From the IMG/VR virus record IMGVR_UViG_3300021961_000116, positions 1-57,717 of that record: a DNA stretch of 57,717 bases, one strand, 5' to 3'. Numbering within the stretch: position 1 is the stretch's first letter; each line of letters begins with the position of its first letter. A program made the translations under genes and the position numbers. The DNA comes from a virus. Below the pieces are notes generated by a model. The model was not told the DNA's origin and made no database searches. It saw only the letters and a list, made by a program, of their open reading frames with translations. Of this stretch, positions 24,552 through 34,881 are shown in pieces.

Positions 24552-27500
24552 ATGCCTGATAATATAGATTTATTATATGAAGCTTTAAAGAATAATCCTA
24601 CAATTAAAGGATTACCTGAAGATATAAACACATTCAGATCGGCCTTAAATACAGAAGGGTTACCCAATAAGTTATTTCAAGCATTAAAAGAAAATCCTAC
24701 TATTAAAGGATTACCTGAAGACTATAGTTCATTTGAAGGTGCATTAGGGTTAAAAAAAAAAGCTACTTCTACAGGGTTTGGGAGTGGGTTGGCTCCTTCC
24801 CCCGTTACTAGTTCTGCTTTCGCCCCTGTACCAGGTATGGGTACGTATAAAGAAAAATCTAAACCAGAAGAAGAGTCACCTTTCCAGTTTGGTAAACAAC
24901 TATTAGCTGTAGGAGCTTCTGGATCTAGAAGAGCAACAGCAAACGTATTAAGTATCCCTGAGTTTATATATGATGCAGCAGGAGCCCCATTTAGAAAAAT
25001 AGGGTTAGATGTTCCTAAATACGATGACCTTTCACAAGGCACTATAGCTAAATATGTTAATGATTATATCCAAGGTACAGAGAAAACAGTAGAACAAATA
25101 AAAAAAGATGCTAAAATAGACCCACAGGTAGAAAAAGGCATTATAGATAATATATCAAAAGGTAACTATAGTAAAGCATTTCAATCTGCTGGATTAGGTA
25201 TTGCTGAATCTTTACCTGCTATGTTTCTGATGGCTTTAACGCCAAGTGCAGGTGCTGGAGCAGGAATAGGAGGTCAGGTAGCTAGGCAAACATTTATGGC
25301 AGCTCCTTTTATGGCTGGTAAATACCAAGAAATTGCAGATGATCCAACTATGAGTGAGTCTGCTAAAATTATGAATTCTATTGTTAATGGATATGCAGAA
25401 ACAATATTTGAAGACAAGTTTGGTAGTTTAGCCTTAATTAGGGATGCTAAGAAAATAATGGCAAAACAAGGTATTGAAGCTGCTAAAGATTTTACTAAGA
25501 AAGGATTTATTGATGCTGTTGAGAAAGGGATGGAGAAATACTTCATTGTTACAGCACCAGTATTAAATGCAATTGAAGAGGGAGCTACTCAATTAACCCA
25601 AAACTTTTCATCTAAAATGACAGGAGAAAAACCTGATCTTGATTTATTAGATGGAGTACCTGAAGCTATGGCTCAAGGTGGAGCATTTGGTTTAGGTATT
25701 AGTGCAATCCCAGCAACAAGTGATGCTAAAAAATGGGTTAATAAAAAGTTATTATCAAATGTAGCTGTATCAGACAACAAAGACTTAATAGTCCCTGTTC
25801 TTATCCAAAAGATAAAAGATGGTGTTGATGCTGGTACTATTACTCAAGAGGAGGCAGATGCTGCTTTAAATGATTTAGATTTATTAGTAACTAATTCACA
25901 AAAAGTTCCGGCTAATATAAATAGGGAAGAAAAAGCTAATGCTGTTGAAATTTTAAACGATAGGAATCGGTTAGAAAATTTACTTGCTCAAAGAGAGGCT
26001 GCTGCTGCTAATTTAGATCCTGCATTCAAAGATACTAAAGCTACAGAAATAGCTGACATAAAAGCACAGATAGAAGAAAAGAATCAGTTACTAAAAAATA
26101 TTGGTAATGGTGAAGCTCCTGTAAGTGCAGAACAAGCAACTACAGATATAGAAGCTCAAAAAGCAGTAGAAGAATTAACAAATAAACAAACAGAAGATGC
26201 CACTAAAATCCTGTTGCCATCTGTTCCTGAGTTTGAAAAACAAATGGAAGAAAAATATGGTATAATATTAGATTTACTTGATTATAAGGGTGGAATTTTA
26301 CAATTATCAAAAATAATTGTTAATAAAGAAGATAGAGGAAGCGGTATTGGTAAAAAGGTAATGCAAGAAATTGTTGATTATGCTGATAAATTTGGTAAAA
26401 AAATAACACTAACCCCTTCAACAGATTTTGGGGCAACATCAGTAAATAGACTTAAAGCCTTCTATAAAGAATTTGGTTTTGTAGAAAATAGTGGGAAAAA
26501 TAAAGACTACTCTACAAAGGAAACAATGTATAGACAGCCTATTGATAATAAAAAAATAAACGAAACAACTAAACCAACAGAAAATGCCACTAAAATCAGC
26601 AAAGAGCCAATCACCCAAGGCGGTGAACAAGGCAGTATCGTTCAACGTGAAGGAGCTCAAGAAGGACAACCTCAAGCAGGGCAAAGAGAAGGGGGCACAG
26701 GGGAAACCACGCAGCCAGAAGCAGATAATCGCAATCGCCCTATCAGCAGCGAAGAAGAACAAAAAGTAGTAGTTGATACCAAACAACAAATTCAAAATTT
26801 TGGAGTAAAGAAAGATATGGTTGAGCCTGTAAATAATGTTATAGGCAATCTATTTGAAGGATTAAAAAAAGCTGGTCTTACTGCTGCTAAAAATATTGGC
26901 GAATGGGTTAATATTGGTAAAGGCGAAGAGAAGCCTTATTCATTAAAAATTAATGGTAATGATGTCCAAGTTAAAAATGTTAATGCAGAAGTAATAGATG
27001 GTTTTTATTCTCCGATTGAAAAAATAATAAATGACAGCAAACAAGATAAGCTTCCTACAAAACAATGGATTGAGAAATATGCTAATAGCGAAGAGGCTCA
27101 ATTTACTGGCTTAAAAGATTGGTTAGCTCAACAAGAGGGGTCTGTATCTAAAGCAGATATACAACAATTCTTAAAAGATAATAGAATTAATGTTGTTGAA
27201 GTGGTGAACAGACAATCACCTGACGTAAAAGAATCTGATTTAAGAGTAATATTTGACGGAGATGGTTTTAGTATTGATGCACCTGATAAAGGAGTTTCAA
27301 GAATATACGTTGGATTAGATGAACTTAGCATAGATTACAACGGTGAAAACTATAAAGAAGTAGAAGATGCTGCTATACAAGATGGGTTATCTCAAATAAG
27401 AAATAGTAAGCGAGGAGATAATACTAGATATTCTCAATATCAACTTGAAGGAGAAAAAGAAAACTACAAAGAGATATTGGTTACGTTACCACCTAAAGGA

Positions 27501-30500
27501 TTACCTGATGGATATGAAATTAAAAAAAGAGATTTAGGTAATGGAATTGTTTTATATAGAGCAAATGGAGATGGAATATCAACTTCTCATGAAAGTTATC
27601 AAGATGCAGAAAATGAGTTAAAATATAGAGCAAGAGAACTTTACGGAACAGGTAAATTAGGTGGGGCTAAATTTAAATCAACTCACTTTGACGAACTAGA
27701 TATTCTTGTTCATTTAAGAATGAATACTCGTACAGATTCAGAAGGTAATAAAGTATTATTCCTTGAAGAAGTACAAAGTGATTGGGGACAAATAGGAAAG
27801 AAAGAAGGGTTTAAGCAGGATTTTACAGCAGAAGAAAAAGAATTTTTAACATTAAGAGAATTATTATATAAAGGTGATTTATCAAAAGAACAGGGTGATA
27901 GATATGATTATCTATTTGATAAAGTTGGTGCATCAATAGTTAAAAATGTAAATAAAGGAAAAACCCCAACAGCTCCATTCGTAACCGATACAAATGCATG
28001 GACTAAACTTGGATTAAAAGTAGCTTTGAAAGAAGCAGTAAAACAAGGTGTTGATAAAATTGCTTGGACAACTGGAGAACAGCAAAATGAAAGATATGAT
28101 TTAAGTAAAAGTGTTGATTATGTAAGAAATAGTGGGAAAACTTTAAATGGAGATACATATATAGATATATCATTACCGGGTGGATTATTAAACCTTCATG
28201 TAAATGAAAAAGGAATTGTAACTAAGCAATTAGGTTCAATGGGGATGGTAGAGGCAGAAGGTAAAAGACTTGATGATATAATAGGAAAAGATATCGCAGA
28301 AAGAATTTTATTATCAGAAGCTAATACAAAACTTGAAGGTGAAGGATTAAAAATTGGTGGGAAAGGTATGAAAGGATTTTACGGCTCACCAACAGAAGGT
28401 AGTTTAGGTATAGTGGGTAATGTTGCTAAGAAGTTATTTAAACAGGAGCCAAAAACAACAGAAATAGAAATTAGTAGAACTGACCAATTTTCTGAAAGTT
28501 ATAATAGCGGTGCTTATACAATAGTTGAATATAACACAAGTAACGGGAAAAAAGAAAAGGCTTTTAATAATGAAGAAGATGCAGAAGAATTCAAAAAAGG
28601 GTTAATATCAAGGCAATTTATGACCCAATACTCTGTAGATATCACACCTGAGCTAAAAGCAACAGTAGGGGAAGGACAACCATTGTTTAAAGATGCAGAT
28701 GCTCAATACCGTATAGAATCAGGTAAGAATATAATAGAAGCAATAAAGAAGTTTAATGGTAAGCCTAAAGCAGTTATAGCCCTTACTCATGAGATTATGC
28801 ATCCAACAGTAGTTGCAATAATTGAAGGAGCAAAACAAGGTAATGAGATAGGCTTAAAGCATTCAAATACTATTATAGCAGAATATAATAAAGCTAACCC
28901 TGATAATCAAATTACGCTTGATCAGATGATGGCTGATAACGATGCATTTAAAGAAGGTAACACTACTGATGCATATCGTTCTATGCAAGAATTTATTGCT
29001 GAGAGCTGGGAGAAATATCATTATGAAGGTAAGCAAGGATTTAGTAAAGCCTTCCAAGAAGTATTAGATATTATTACAGAAGCATTTAGAAAGGTTTATA
29101 AATCACTAAAAGGTGATGAGCTTACTCCTGAATTAAAAGCGATGTTTGATGATTTATTATCTGAAGAACCTGAAGTAACCCAAGAATCTAAACAAGAACC
29201 TATTAAAAAAAGGGCATTTATAGATATCCAAGAGATTAAGGATAAATATCCTAATCTTTATAAATCATTAACAAATAAAAGTTTAAGGTATACTGGAGCT
29301 AATAAATTAACACTATCTAATATTAGGAATTTATTAGTGGAAGCAAGTCAAAAGTTTTTTAATAATGCTGGTTCTGCTACCGATTATTTAAATACGTTTA
29401 TTGATATTGAAAATATTCTTGAAACATTATATGAGCCTAATGCTGAAAATATAACAAAAGAACAATTTAAAAAAAGAATAGCTGAAAGTAAAGATTTTAC
29501 TAAAAATGAATTAGGGATATTTAATGCTTTAATAGATACATTGAATACTGACCAAATGCCAACTTATTTACTTGATCAGGAGTATATTAAAAGATTAAGT
29601 GGTAGGAGTAATGCAAACTTTTATGCATTTTCAAAAAATATTATTGTATCAAAACAGGCAAATGCATTTGTTCACGAAATAGGTCACTTTGCATATTATA
29701 ATATTTTATCTAAAGAAGATAGAATTAATTATTTAAAATATATGATTAGCACTACTTATGATACACCTAATTCAAAAGGCAAAAGCATAGAAAGTAGATT
29801 AGCAAAAACAAGTGATAAAAATAAAGGATTTACTACAAATGTAGCAGATAATTTTGGTGAATATTTTGCAGAACAATTTTCTCAATGGTATTTAAATAAA
29901 AAAGTATTTCCAAAAGATATTGAATATATTTTTAGAAAAGTTCAATATTTTCTTGCTAAGGTTATAGAAAAAATAATATCTGGTAAATATGTAGATGAAA
30001 ATCTTTCTGATTACTTTAATAAAATAGTTGGCGATATAGATAAAATTAGAAAAGAAAATAAACTTCTTTTAGAAGCAAAAGCCAAACCAGAAGTGCCTAC
30101 TGAACTTACCAAGCTAGAAGAAAAATATAACAAGGATAAAAAATCTCTTACTAAGAAAGAACTTAACGATGTTCTTGAGATTAAAAGAGAAAGACGTAAG
30201 AAAGCTATGGCTTCTCTTGAAAAGGGTAACCTTTCAGAAGAAGAAGTTGCAATCAAAAAAGCTGCTATGCAAAAGCTAACAGACACAATGGTTGAAATCA
30301 TTGCTCTTATTGATAAAGGTAAATTTAAAAAGGTAGAAGGAGATAAAGAGCCTACTATAAAACAAAAAATTAAAGCTGTTAATGAAGCTGGTACAACCAA
30401 AACAAAAGCTATGACTTTCTCTGAATATATGAGAGATAGAAAAAGATCTTTTGAAGAAGGATACAAGAAGGGTACTAAAGATAGAGCAGCACAAGAGCAG

Positions 30501-33500
30501 TATAGAAAAGCAATGCTTAATGTAGCTATAGAGTATTTAGCATCTAAGAAATTAGGTAAGTTAAAAGAAGCGGCATTAAGATCATTAATAAGAGCTGCTG
30601 CTAAGGTTTCTAATATGTCTAAGCTAGAAACTTTCATTAAGAGAGTTGACTTAATTATGGCTAAGGCTGATTTTATTGAAAAATACAATGAGGCTAAAAC
30701 TTTAAAGAAAGAATTAGATACGAATAAAAAAGGTGGTGCTACTCAATTAATACAAAGATTGAAAAACATTAATCTTGACTACCTACCAGAAAGTGGTATA
30801 GATAAAGTTATAGCAATTGCTAAGGAGCTTAATTCTAAACGCCCTGATATGTCTACAGTTATTCCAAATATGAAAGAAGTATTGGATCTTGAAGAGGCAG
30901 GCTTTAGAGAAGCTATGAGAGCTAACTACGGTGAGCTTGGATTACTTGGTGGCTCTATATCTAAATTCATGGACAATGAAGAGATTTATAAGAACTTAAA
31001 GAAATTAATTGAATACCAATTGATATCTAAAGAACAAGTTTCTGAAGTTGAATTAGAAAATGCTAAAACAGTATTAAGAAATAAACTTGAAGAAGCTTAC
31101 AAAAAGATAAAAGATTTTGTAGATAATAAAAAGACTATTGATAATCTAGGCGAATACTTAGATATTAAAAAAGCTATTAAGGCATATAACAGAACTGTAA
31201 GACAGATAGATCAAGTGATGCCTGAGTTTGCTCAGAAGTTTGAACTACTTACAGACGCTGACAATGAAATATCTCAACGCTTAGGCAAAGAAATTGAAAC
31301 TTCATTAAAAGAGTTTAAAGAGGAAGTAATTAAAGTATCATTAAATACTTCTGCTAATCTTAGAGAATATGCATTGTCTGATGCCTTTAAAGAAGAGTCA
31401 GGATTAAGCCCAGAATTAAATGAAATCTTATCTAACCACTTAGCAAACTTTGCTAATAATATGGATAGAGAAACGATGAATGATTTATCTGTGGAAGATA
31501 TTGCAGACTATACTTTCTTTGCAGAACAAGCATTACTTGGTTATATATCACCTGAAATCTATGAAACATATAGTAAGGTGGGTGCTATTAAAGCTAAGAA
31601 TGATACAATGCAGGATCTAGAAAGTGTAATGGAAAGCGATTCTAAATTACAAAGAGATATTGCTAAGATTAACGCAAATTATAAAGGTGCTAAATCAAAA
31701 GAAGATTTTGTAAAAATAATGACTGAATACAGAAAACATAATGTTGATTCATTCTTGGGTTCTGGAGCGGTTAGTTTATTCTATAATAATGTTTACTTCC
31801 CATTTGGTACTAACGTAACTAGAATGAGAGCTATTATAGCTGACTTAACTAGTGATTTTCTTAAACTAGATGATGAAATGAATGGTATTAGTTTATCATA
31901 TGGAATCCCTAGTCCTAAAATACTTGGTGGTAAAAAAGTTATTGCAGCAACTAAAATTGGTAAACTACTTGGGTCTGATAAATCTATAGAAGATGTTAAG
32001 AATACCATCATGATTTTATTGCAACAATTAGATTTTATTACTAATCTAGAAAATCCTGAAAAAGCAAAAGAAAAAGTTTATTTTGATGCATTTATAAACA
32101 ATAAAGAAAAGAGAGATGCTCTTATTAGAGGTGCAAAAGATGAACAAGGGATGAAGGATTTAATCAAAAGTTATGAAAATGCTATTGAAATTATTTCTAA
32201 ATTACAAAGTGCTATTAAAGATAAAAATAAAACACTTTCTGAAAAGGCGGCAGGATTAATTACAAGTAAAACTGCTGAAACTTTATCTAAAACTACAGAT
32301 GCGGGAGTTACTTTAGAAACTATTAGCGGAGTAGAAGAAATACTAAATGAATTAGCTAACTCAAATCCTGTTGTAAAAGCATACATAGATGTTATACGTA
32401 AGACAATATCTTCATTTGAAGCTTATACTGAAATGAATACAATGATGAAGGGTGAGCAATATTACTCTTTACCTAACTACATGGCTAGACAGTATGTTTC
32501 AGGAAATTTAAATACAGTAAGTACTTCGGATAAAACAGCTCAATTATTAAAAGGTTCAGAATTATTCCAAAGAATTAAGAAAAATTCATCTGCTACTTAT
32601 AGTCGTGAAGGCGATGGACTAAAACCTAGAATTATTAATCCTAAATCATCTTTAATGATGCACGCAAATGATGTCATGATGGAATACTCTTTAAAAGGTA
32701 TAATGGAGGCATCTCTTGATGGTATTGCTTTAGCTGAACAACAAGCTACAACAAAAGGGGAAAAAGACTTTTTAGCGGCTTGTAAAGAGTCTATGAATCT
32801 AATGTTAGAAACAGAATTTGTAACTTCTAAAACAGAAGGTGTTAGTAAAATGGCACTAGAACTTTTAAACTTACAAACAACATTACTTGTTGGTAACGCA
32901 CTTAGACAGCCTGCCGATTACGGGGGTAACCTTATAAAAGTAGGTACAAGTGTCGATGGGGCTAAAGTACTTATTAATAACATAAAGGAACAATTAGGAA
33001 CATTGCAATTACTTGAGAATGGTAACTCTAATTTAAAGGAATTACAAGAAAGAGATAAAGCTGCTTATGAATTAGCATCAATGCTTGGAGGAGAATTCCT
33101 TTGGGCTGAGTCAGAAAGAAAAGCAAGTCAAATATCTGGTAATATTAGTGGGGAACAAGTAATGGGTAATAAAACAATTAAGTTAGCATGGGCTGATAGA
33201 TTAATTGTATCTAATGTTTACTTGCCATTATTTATTAAATATTTTGAGCAATCTGCTAAGAAGAAATTTAATCCTAAAGAATTTAACGAAAATCCTCAAA
33301 AGTATTATTTAGATAATTTAAAAGCATTACAAACTGCAACTAGAGAAGCGGATAAATTTATAGCAAAAACTCACGTTTCTAAGAATCCATTAACTAAACC
33401 TGAAATTGTTAGTTTACTTGGGATGAAACTAAAAAGAGATGCTGTATCTACTAGACTATTATTTAGTTTAACAGGATATAATGCGAATGACTCTGAGGTT

Positions 33501-34319
33501 ATTAAATCAATTTTAATGGACTTGTATTATGGTAATGGTAATAGAGGCCTTAAATTAGCTCAATTAGCAGGAAGGGTATCAAGATCATCTGTATCAAATG
33601 TTGCATATATGGCATCATATAAAATTATATTTGGTACATTGTCAGTATTAATACAATCTGGAATTGGTTTCTTTGATGATGATGATGATAAAGAATTTGC
33701 TAAAGTATTATTAAAAGAGTGGGAGGAATTCTACCAACAATATTTAACTAAAGAAGGATTACAACAAGATCTATTAGGCTCTATTGCTACTATGTTAACT
33801 GGTCAATACCAAAATATAGTTAGACCTATTGTAAATGTTAGTTTATTTGCAGCTATGAAAGCAGGCTTATTAGGTAAAAACACTAAAATGAGCGAAGAGA
33901 AATATAAGAAGATTATTAGATCAACTAGATCAGCTAATTTCTTTACTAAGCAATATGCACCTAAATATGATGTACCAATGGTAATGGTAAATGAAGCAGC
34001 AGGATTAATTGGATTAAGTTATGTCGCATCAATGGCAGCTGAAAATGCAATGACTATTGGTAAAACATTATCAACTGAAGGTAAAGCTAAAAATATTGAC
34101 TTTATAGCAGCAACTACCGCTGGGTTACAATTAGCTAATGCATCGGCAATGTTAATGGGTGTAGGTTATGGCTCTGGAACATATAATAAGGTTAGTGACC
34201 AAGTTAGAAGTGTGGTTAGAGAGGAGCAAAGAAAACAGAAACCATCTAAAGTTCAATCTATACAATCATTATTAAGACCAAGAAGTACAATTAAAAAATT
34301 CAATCCACTAAAACCATAG
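24552..34319 (+). CDS. giant polyvalent-type virion protein, 3255 aa
   Basis: About 17% of the window. In order: a tandem repeat (residues 8-33 and 41-66, each with an NPTIKGLPED core); a hydrophobic segment near 210-255; a GNAT acetyltransferase-like domain (555-660) with RGSGIGK at 595-601; a Gln/Gly/Glu linker (676-740); a domain with HFDELDILVHLRMN, LFLEEVQSDW and WTTGEQQNERYD (about 985-1290) typical of 'large polyvalent protein' domains; two zincin motifs, HEIMH (1413-1417) and HEIGH (1708-1712); long coiled coils (about 1820-2300); and a helical, partly hydrophobic C-terminus. Such proteins are thought to be packaged and injected to counter host defences and start infection. No DFDID-type RNA polymerase motif seen. 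Confidence 0.8.
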   Translation: MPDNIDLLYEALKNNPTIKGLPEDINTFRSALNTEGLPNKLFQALKENPTIKGLPEDYSSFEGALGLKKKATSTGFGSGLAPSPVTSSAFAPVPGMGTYKEKSKPEEESPFQFGKQLLAVGASGSRRATANVLSIPEFIYDAAGAPFRKIGLDVPKYDDLSQGTIAKYVNDYIQGTEKTVEQIKKDAKIDPQVEKGIIDNISKGNYSKAFQSAGLGIAESLPAMFLMALTPSAGAGAGIGGQVARQTFMAAPFMAGKYQEIADDPTMSESAKIMNSIVNGYAETIFEDKFGSLALIRDAKKIMAKQGIEAAKDFTKKGFIDAVEKGMEKYFIVTAPVLNAIEEGATQLTQNFSSKMTGEKPDLDLLDGVPEAMAQGGAFGLGISAIPATSDAKKWVNKKLLSNVAVSDNKDLIVPVLIQKIKDGVDAGTITQEEADAALNDLDLLVTNSQKVPANINREEKANAVEILNDRNRLENLLAQREAAAANLDPAFKDTKATEIADIKAQIEEKNQLLKNIGNGEAPVSAEQATTDIEAQKAVEELTNKQTEDATKILLPSVPEFEKQMEEKYGIILDLLDYKGGILQLSKIIVNKEDRGSGIGKKVMQEIVDYADKFGKKITLTPSTDFGATSVNRLKAFYKEFGFVENSGKNKDYSTKETMYRQPIDNKKINETTKPTENATKISKEPITQGGEQGSIVQREGAQEGQPQAGQREGGTGETTQPEADNRNRPISSEEEQKVVVDTKQQIQNFGVKKDMVEPVNNVIGNLFEGLKKAGLTAAKNIGEWVNIGKGEEKPYSLKINGNDVQVKNVNAEVIDGFYSPIEKIINDSKQDKLPTKQWIEKYANSEEAQFTGLKDWLAQQEGSVSKADIQQFLKDNRINVVEVVNRQSPDVKESDLRVIFDGDGFSIDAPDKGVSRIYVGLDELSIDYNGENYKEVEDAAIQDGLSQIRNSKRGDNTRYSQYQLEGEKENYKEILVTLPPKGLPDGYEIKKRDLGNGIVLYRANGDGISTSHESYQDAENELKYRARELYGTGKLGGAKFKSTHFDELDILVHLRMNTRTDSEGNKVLFLEEVQSDWGQIGKKEGFKQDFTAEEKEFLTLRELLYKGDLSKEQGDRYDYLFDKVGASIVKNVNKGKTPTAPFVTDTNAWTKLGLKVALKEAVKQGVDKIAWTTGEQQNERYDLSKSVDYVRNSGKTLNGDTYIDISLPGGLLNLHVNEKGIVTKQLGSMGMVEAEGKRLDDIIGKDIAERILLSEANTKLEGEGLKIGGKGMKGFYGSPTEGSLGIVGNVAKKLFKQEPKTTEIEISRTDQFSESYNSGAYTIVEYNTSNGKKEKAFNNEEDAEEFKKGLISRQFMTQYSVDITPELKATVGEGQPLFKDADAQYRIESGKNIIEAIKKFNGKPKAVIALTHEIMHPTVVAIIEGAKQGNEIGLKHSNTIIAEYNKANPDNQITLDQMMADNDAFKEGNTTDAYRSMQEFIAESWEKYHYEGKQGFSKAFQEVLDIITEAFRKVYKSLKGDELTPELKAMFDDLLSEEPEVTQESKQEPIKKRAFIDIQEIKDKYPNLYKSLTNKSLRYTGANKLTLSNIRNLLVEASQKFFNNAGSATDYLNTFIDIENILETLYEPNAENITKEQFKKRIAESKDFTKNELGIFNALIDTLNTDQMPTYLLDQEYIKRLSGRSNANFYAFSKNIIVSKQANAFVHEIGHFAYYNILSKEDRINYLKYMISTTYDTPNSKGKSIESRLAKTSDKNKGFTTNVADNFGEYFAEQFSQWYLNKKVFPKDIEYIFRKVQYFLAKVIEKIISGKYVDENLSDYFNKIVGDIDKIRKENKLLLEAKAKPEVPTELTKLEEKYNKDKKSLTKKELNDVLEIKRERRKKAMASLEKGNLSEEEVAIKKAAMQKLTDTMVEIIALIDKGKFKKVEGDKEPTIKQKIKAVNEAGTTKTKAMTFSEYMRDRKRSFEEGYKKGTKDRAAQEQYRKAMLNVAIEYLASKKLGKLKEAALRSLIRAAAKVSNMSKLETFIKRVDLIMAKADFIEKYNEAKTLKKELDTNKKGGATQLIQRLKNINLDYLPESGIDKVIAIAKELNSKRPDMSTVIPNMKEVLDLEEAGFREAMRANYGELGLLGGSISKFMDNEEIYKNLKKLIEYQLISKEQVSEVELENAKTVLRNKLEEAYKKIKDFVDNKKTIDNLGEYLDIKKAIKAYNRTVRQIDQVMPEFAQKFELLTDADNEISQRLGKEIETSLKEFKEEVIKVSLNTSANLREYALSDAFKEESGLSPELNEILSNHLANFANNMDRETMNDLSVEDIADYTFFAEQALLGYISPEIYETYSKVGAIKAKNDTMQDLESVMESDSKLQRDIAKINANYKGAKSKEDFVKIMTEYRKHNVDSFLGSGAVSLFYNNVYFPFGTNVTRMRAIIADLTSDFLKLDDEMNGISLSYGIPSPKILGGKKVIAATKIGKLLGSDKSIEDVKNTIMILLQQLDFITNLENPEKAKEKVYFDAFINNKEKRDALIRGAKDEQGMKDLIKSYENAIEIISKLQSAIKDKNKTLSEKAAGLITSKTAETLSKTTDAGVTLETISGVEEILNELANSNPVVKAYIDVIRKTISSFEAYTEMNTMMKGEQYYSLPNYMARQYVSGNLNTVSTSDKTAQLLKGSELFQRIKKNSSATYSREGDGLKPRIINPKSSLMMHANDVMMEYSLKGIMEASLDGIALAEQQATTKGEKDFLAACKESMNLMLETEFVTSKTEGVSKMALELLNLQTTLLVGNALRQPADYGGNLIKVGTSVDGAKVLINNIKEQLGTLQLLENGNSNLKELQERDKAAYELASMLGGEFLWAESERKASQISGNISGEQVMGNKTIKLAWADRLIVSNVYLPLFIKYFEQSAKKKFNPKEFNENPQKYYLDNLKALQTATREADKFIAKTHVSKNPLTKPEIVSLLGMKLKRDAVSTRLLFSLTGYNANDSEVIKSILMDLYYGNGNRGLKLAQLAGRVSRSSVSNVAYMASYKIIFGTLSVLIQSGIGFFDDDDDKEFAKVLLKEWEEFYQQYLTKEGLQQDLLGSIATMLTGQYQNIVRPIVNVSLFAAMKAGLLGKNTKMSEEKYKKIIRSTRSANFFTKQYAPKYDVPMVMVNEAAGLIGLSYVASMAAENAMTIGKTLSTEGKAKNIDFIAATTAGLQLANASAMLMGVGYGSGTYNKVSDQVRSVVREEQRKQKPSKVQSIQSLLRPRSTIKKFNPLKP
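24573..24749 (+). repeat. tandem 33-residue repeat at the N-terminus of the giant protein
   Basis: Two copies about 99 nt apart encode near-identical segments: LYEALKNNPTIKGLPED and LFQALKENPTIKGLPED, each followed by a phenylalanine-containing helix ending SAL or GAL. They look like two small helical modules, possibly a capsid- or tail-docking signal. Confidence 0.75.
26584..26769 (+). other. nested out-of-frame ORF inside the giant gene, 61 codons
   Basis: In the +1 frame relative to the giant gene, ATG 26584 to TAG 26769 encodes a basic 61-aa protein that starts MPLKSAKSQ and ends RSQKQIIAIALSAAKKNKK. This resembles small Lys-rich phage proteins with an 'xxKQAIAIALSxAxK' C-terminus (DUF6496-like). 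The region is much more GC-rich than its surroundings, and none of the 61 codons ends in T. It coincides exactly with the Gln/Gly/Glu linker of the giant protein. It could be a true overlapping gene or a fossil small gene overprinted as a linker. Confidence 0.35.
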
Positions 34320-34333
34320 TGATTAGAACTAAG

Positions 34334-34358
34334 GGGGATTAATAATCCCCTTTTTTTT
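34334..34358 (+). terminator. intrinsic terminator after the giant gene
   Basis: GGGGATT (34334-34340), loop of 3, AATCCCC (34344-34350), then eight T. The context upstream resembles the MCP terminator. Confidence 0.8.
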
Positions 34359-34360
34359 GT

Positions 34361-34368
34361 TATATTTG
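34361..34368 (+). promoter_or_regulatory. TATATTTG promoter element
   Basis: It lies 22 nt before ATG 34391. An out-of-frame ATG at 34371, only 2 nt beyond the element, would start a 31-codon frame that overlaps the gene. Confidence 0.5.
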
Positions 34369-34390
34369 CTATGAATAATACCCTTATCAT

Positions 34391-34876
34391 ATGGCATTTG
34401 AAATCAACTTTTCTTGTTCACAAACAGTTAATTGTGAGCTATTTACGCTTACTGATACGTCATTAAATTATAATGAGATAACTCCTACAACAAGGTCTGT
34501 AGAGATTACCTTTTCTGATGCGTCTGTAGAGATTATTAACTTCCCTTTTGTTGACGGAGCTGGCGATACGCTTGAAGTTCCAATTGACAAGGATTACACT
34601 ATGTCTATAAAGATGATAGTAAACGAGATTTACGATATCACAATTGTGTATATCGCTACGTGTAACACAGATGCATATTACAGAAGTTTAGGGGCAGAAT
34701 TAGATGACAAATTAGATAATGGGGGTTGTACAGATTGTATTTTAAATAGAATGGAAAGGATTGACAACTATAGAAATAGTGCTGTATCTTATGCCTCTAT
34801 TAATATATTAGCAATTAGCCAAGAGTTTTTAAATAGAATACCATCAGTATATAGTTTAACTTGTATTTGTAGTTAA
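34391..34876 (+). CDS. hypothetical tail-region protein, 161 aa
   Basis: The N-terminal 90 residues are beta-rich (a small sandwich-like domain). The C-terminal part is helical with a cysteine cluster (GGCTDCILNRM, terminal CICS). First gene of the fibre block. The beta domain suggests an appendage or collar protein; no family is recognised. Confidence 0.6.
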   Translation: MAFEINFSCSQTVNCELFTLTDTSLNYNEITPTTRSVEITFSDASVEIINFPFVDGAGDTLEVPIDKDYTMSIKMIVNEIYDITIVYIATCNTDAYYRSLGAELDDKLDNGGCTDCILNRMERIDNYRNSAVSYASINILAISQEFLNRIPSVYSLTCICS

Positions 34877-34881
34877 TAAGG

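Noticed and set aside
30011-30688. 225-codon minus-strand frame inside the giant gene
   Set aside because: It mirrors Lys/Glu/Ala-rich coding on the other strand, is Ser/Leu-rich low complexity, and has no promoter.
24552-34319. Virion RNA polymerase of the crAss-like type
   Set aside because: No DFDID-type catalytic motif; the DDDDD run near the C-terminus is a loop next to a hydrophobic helix.
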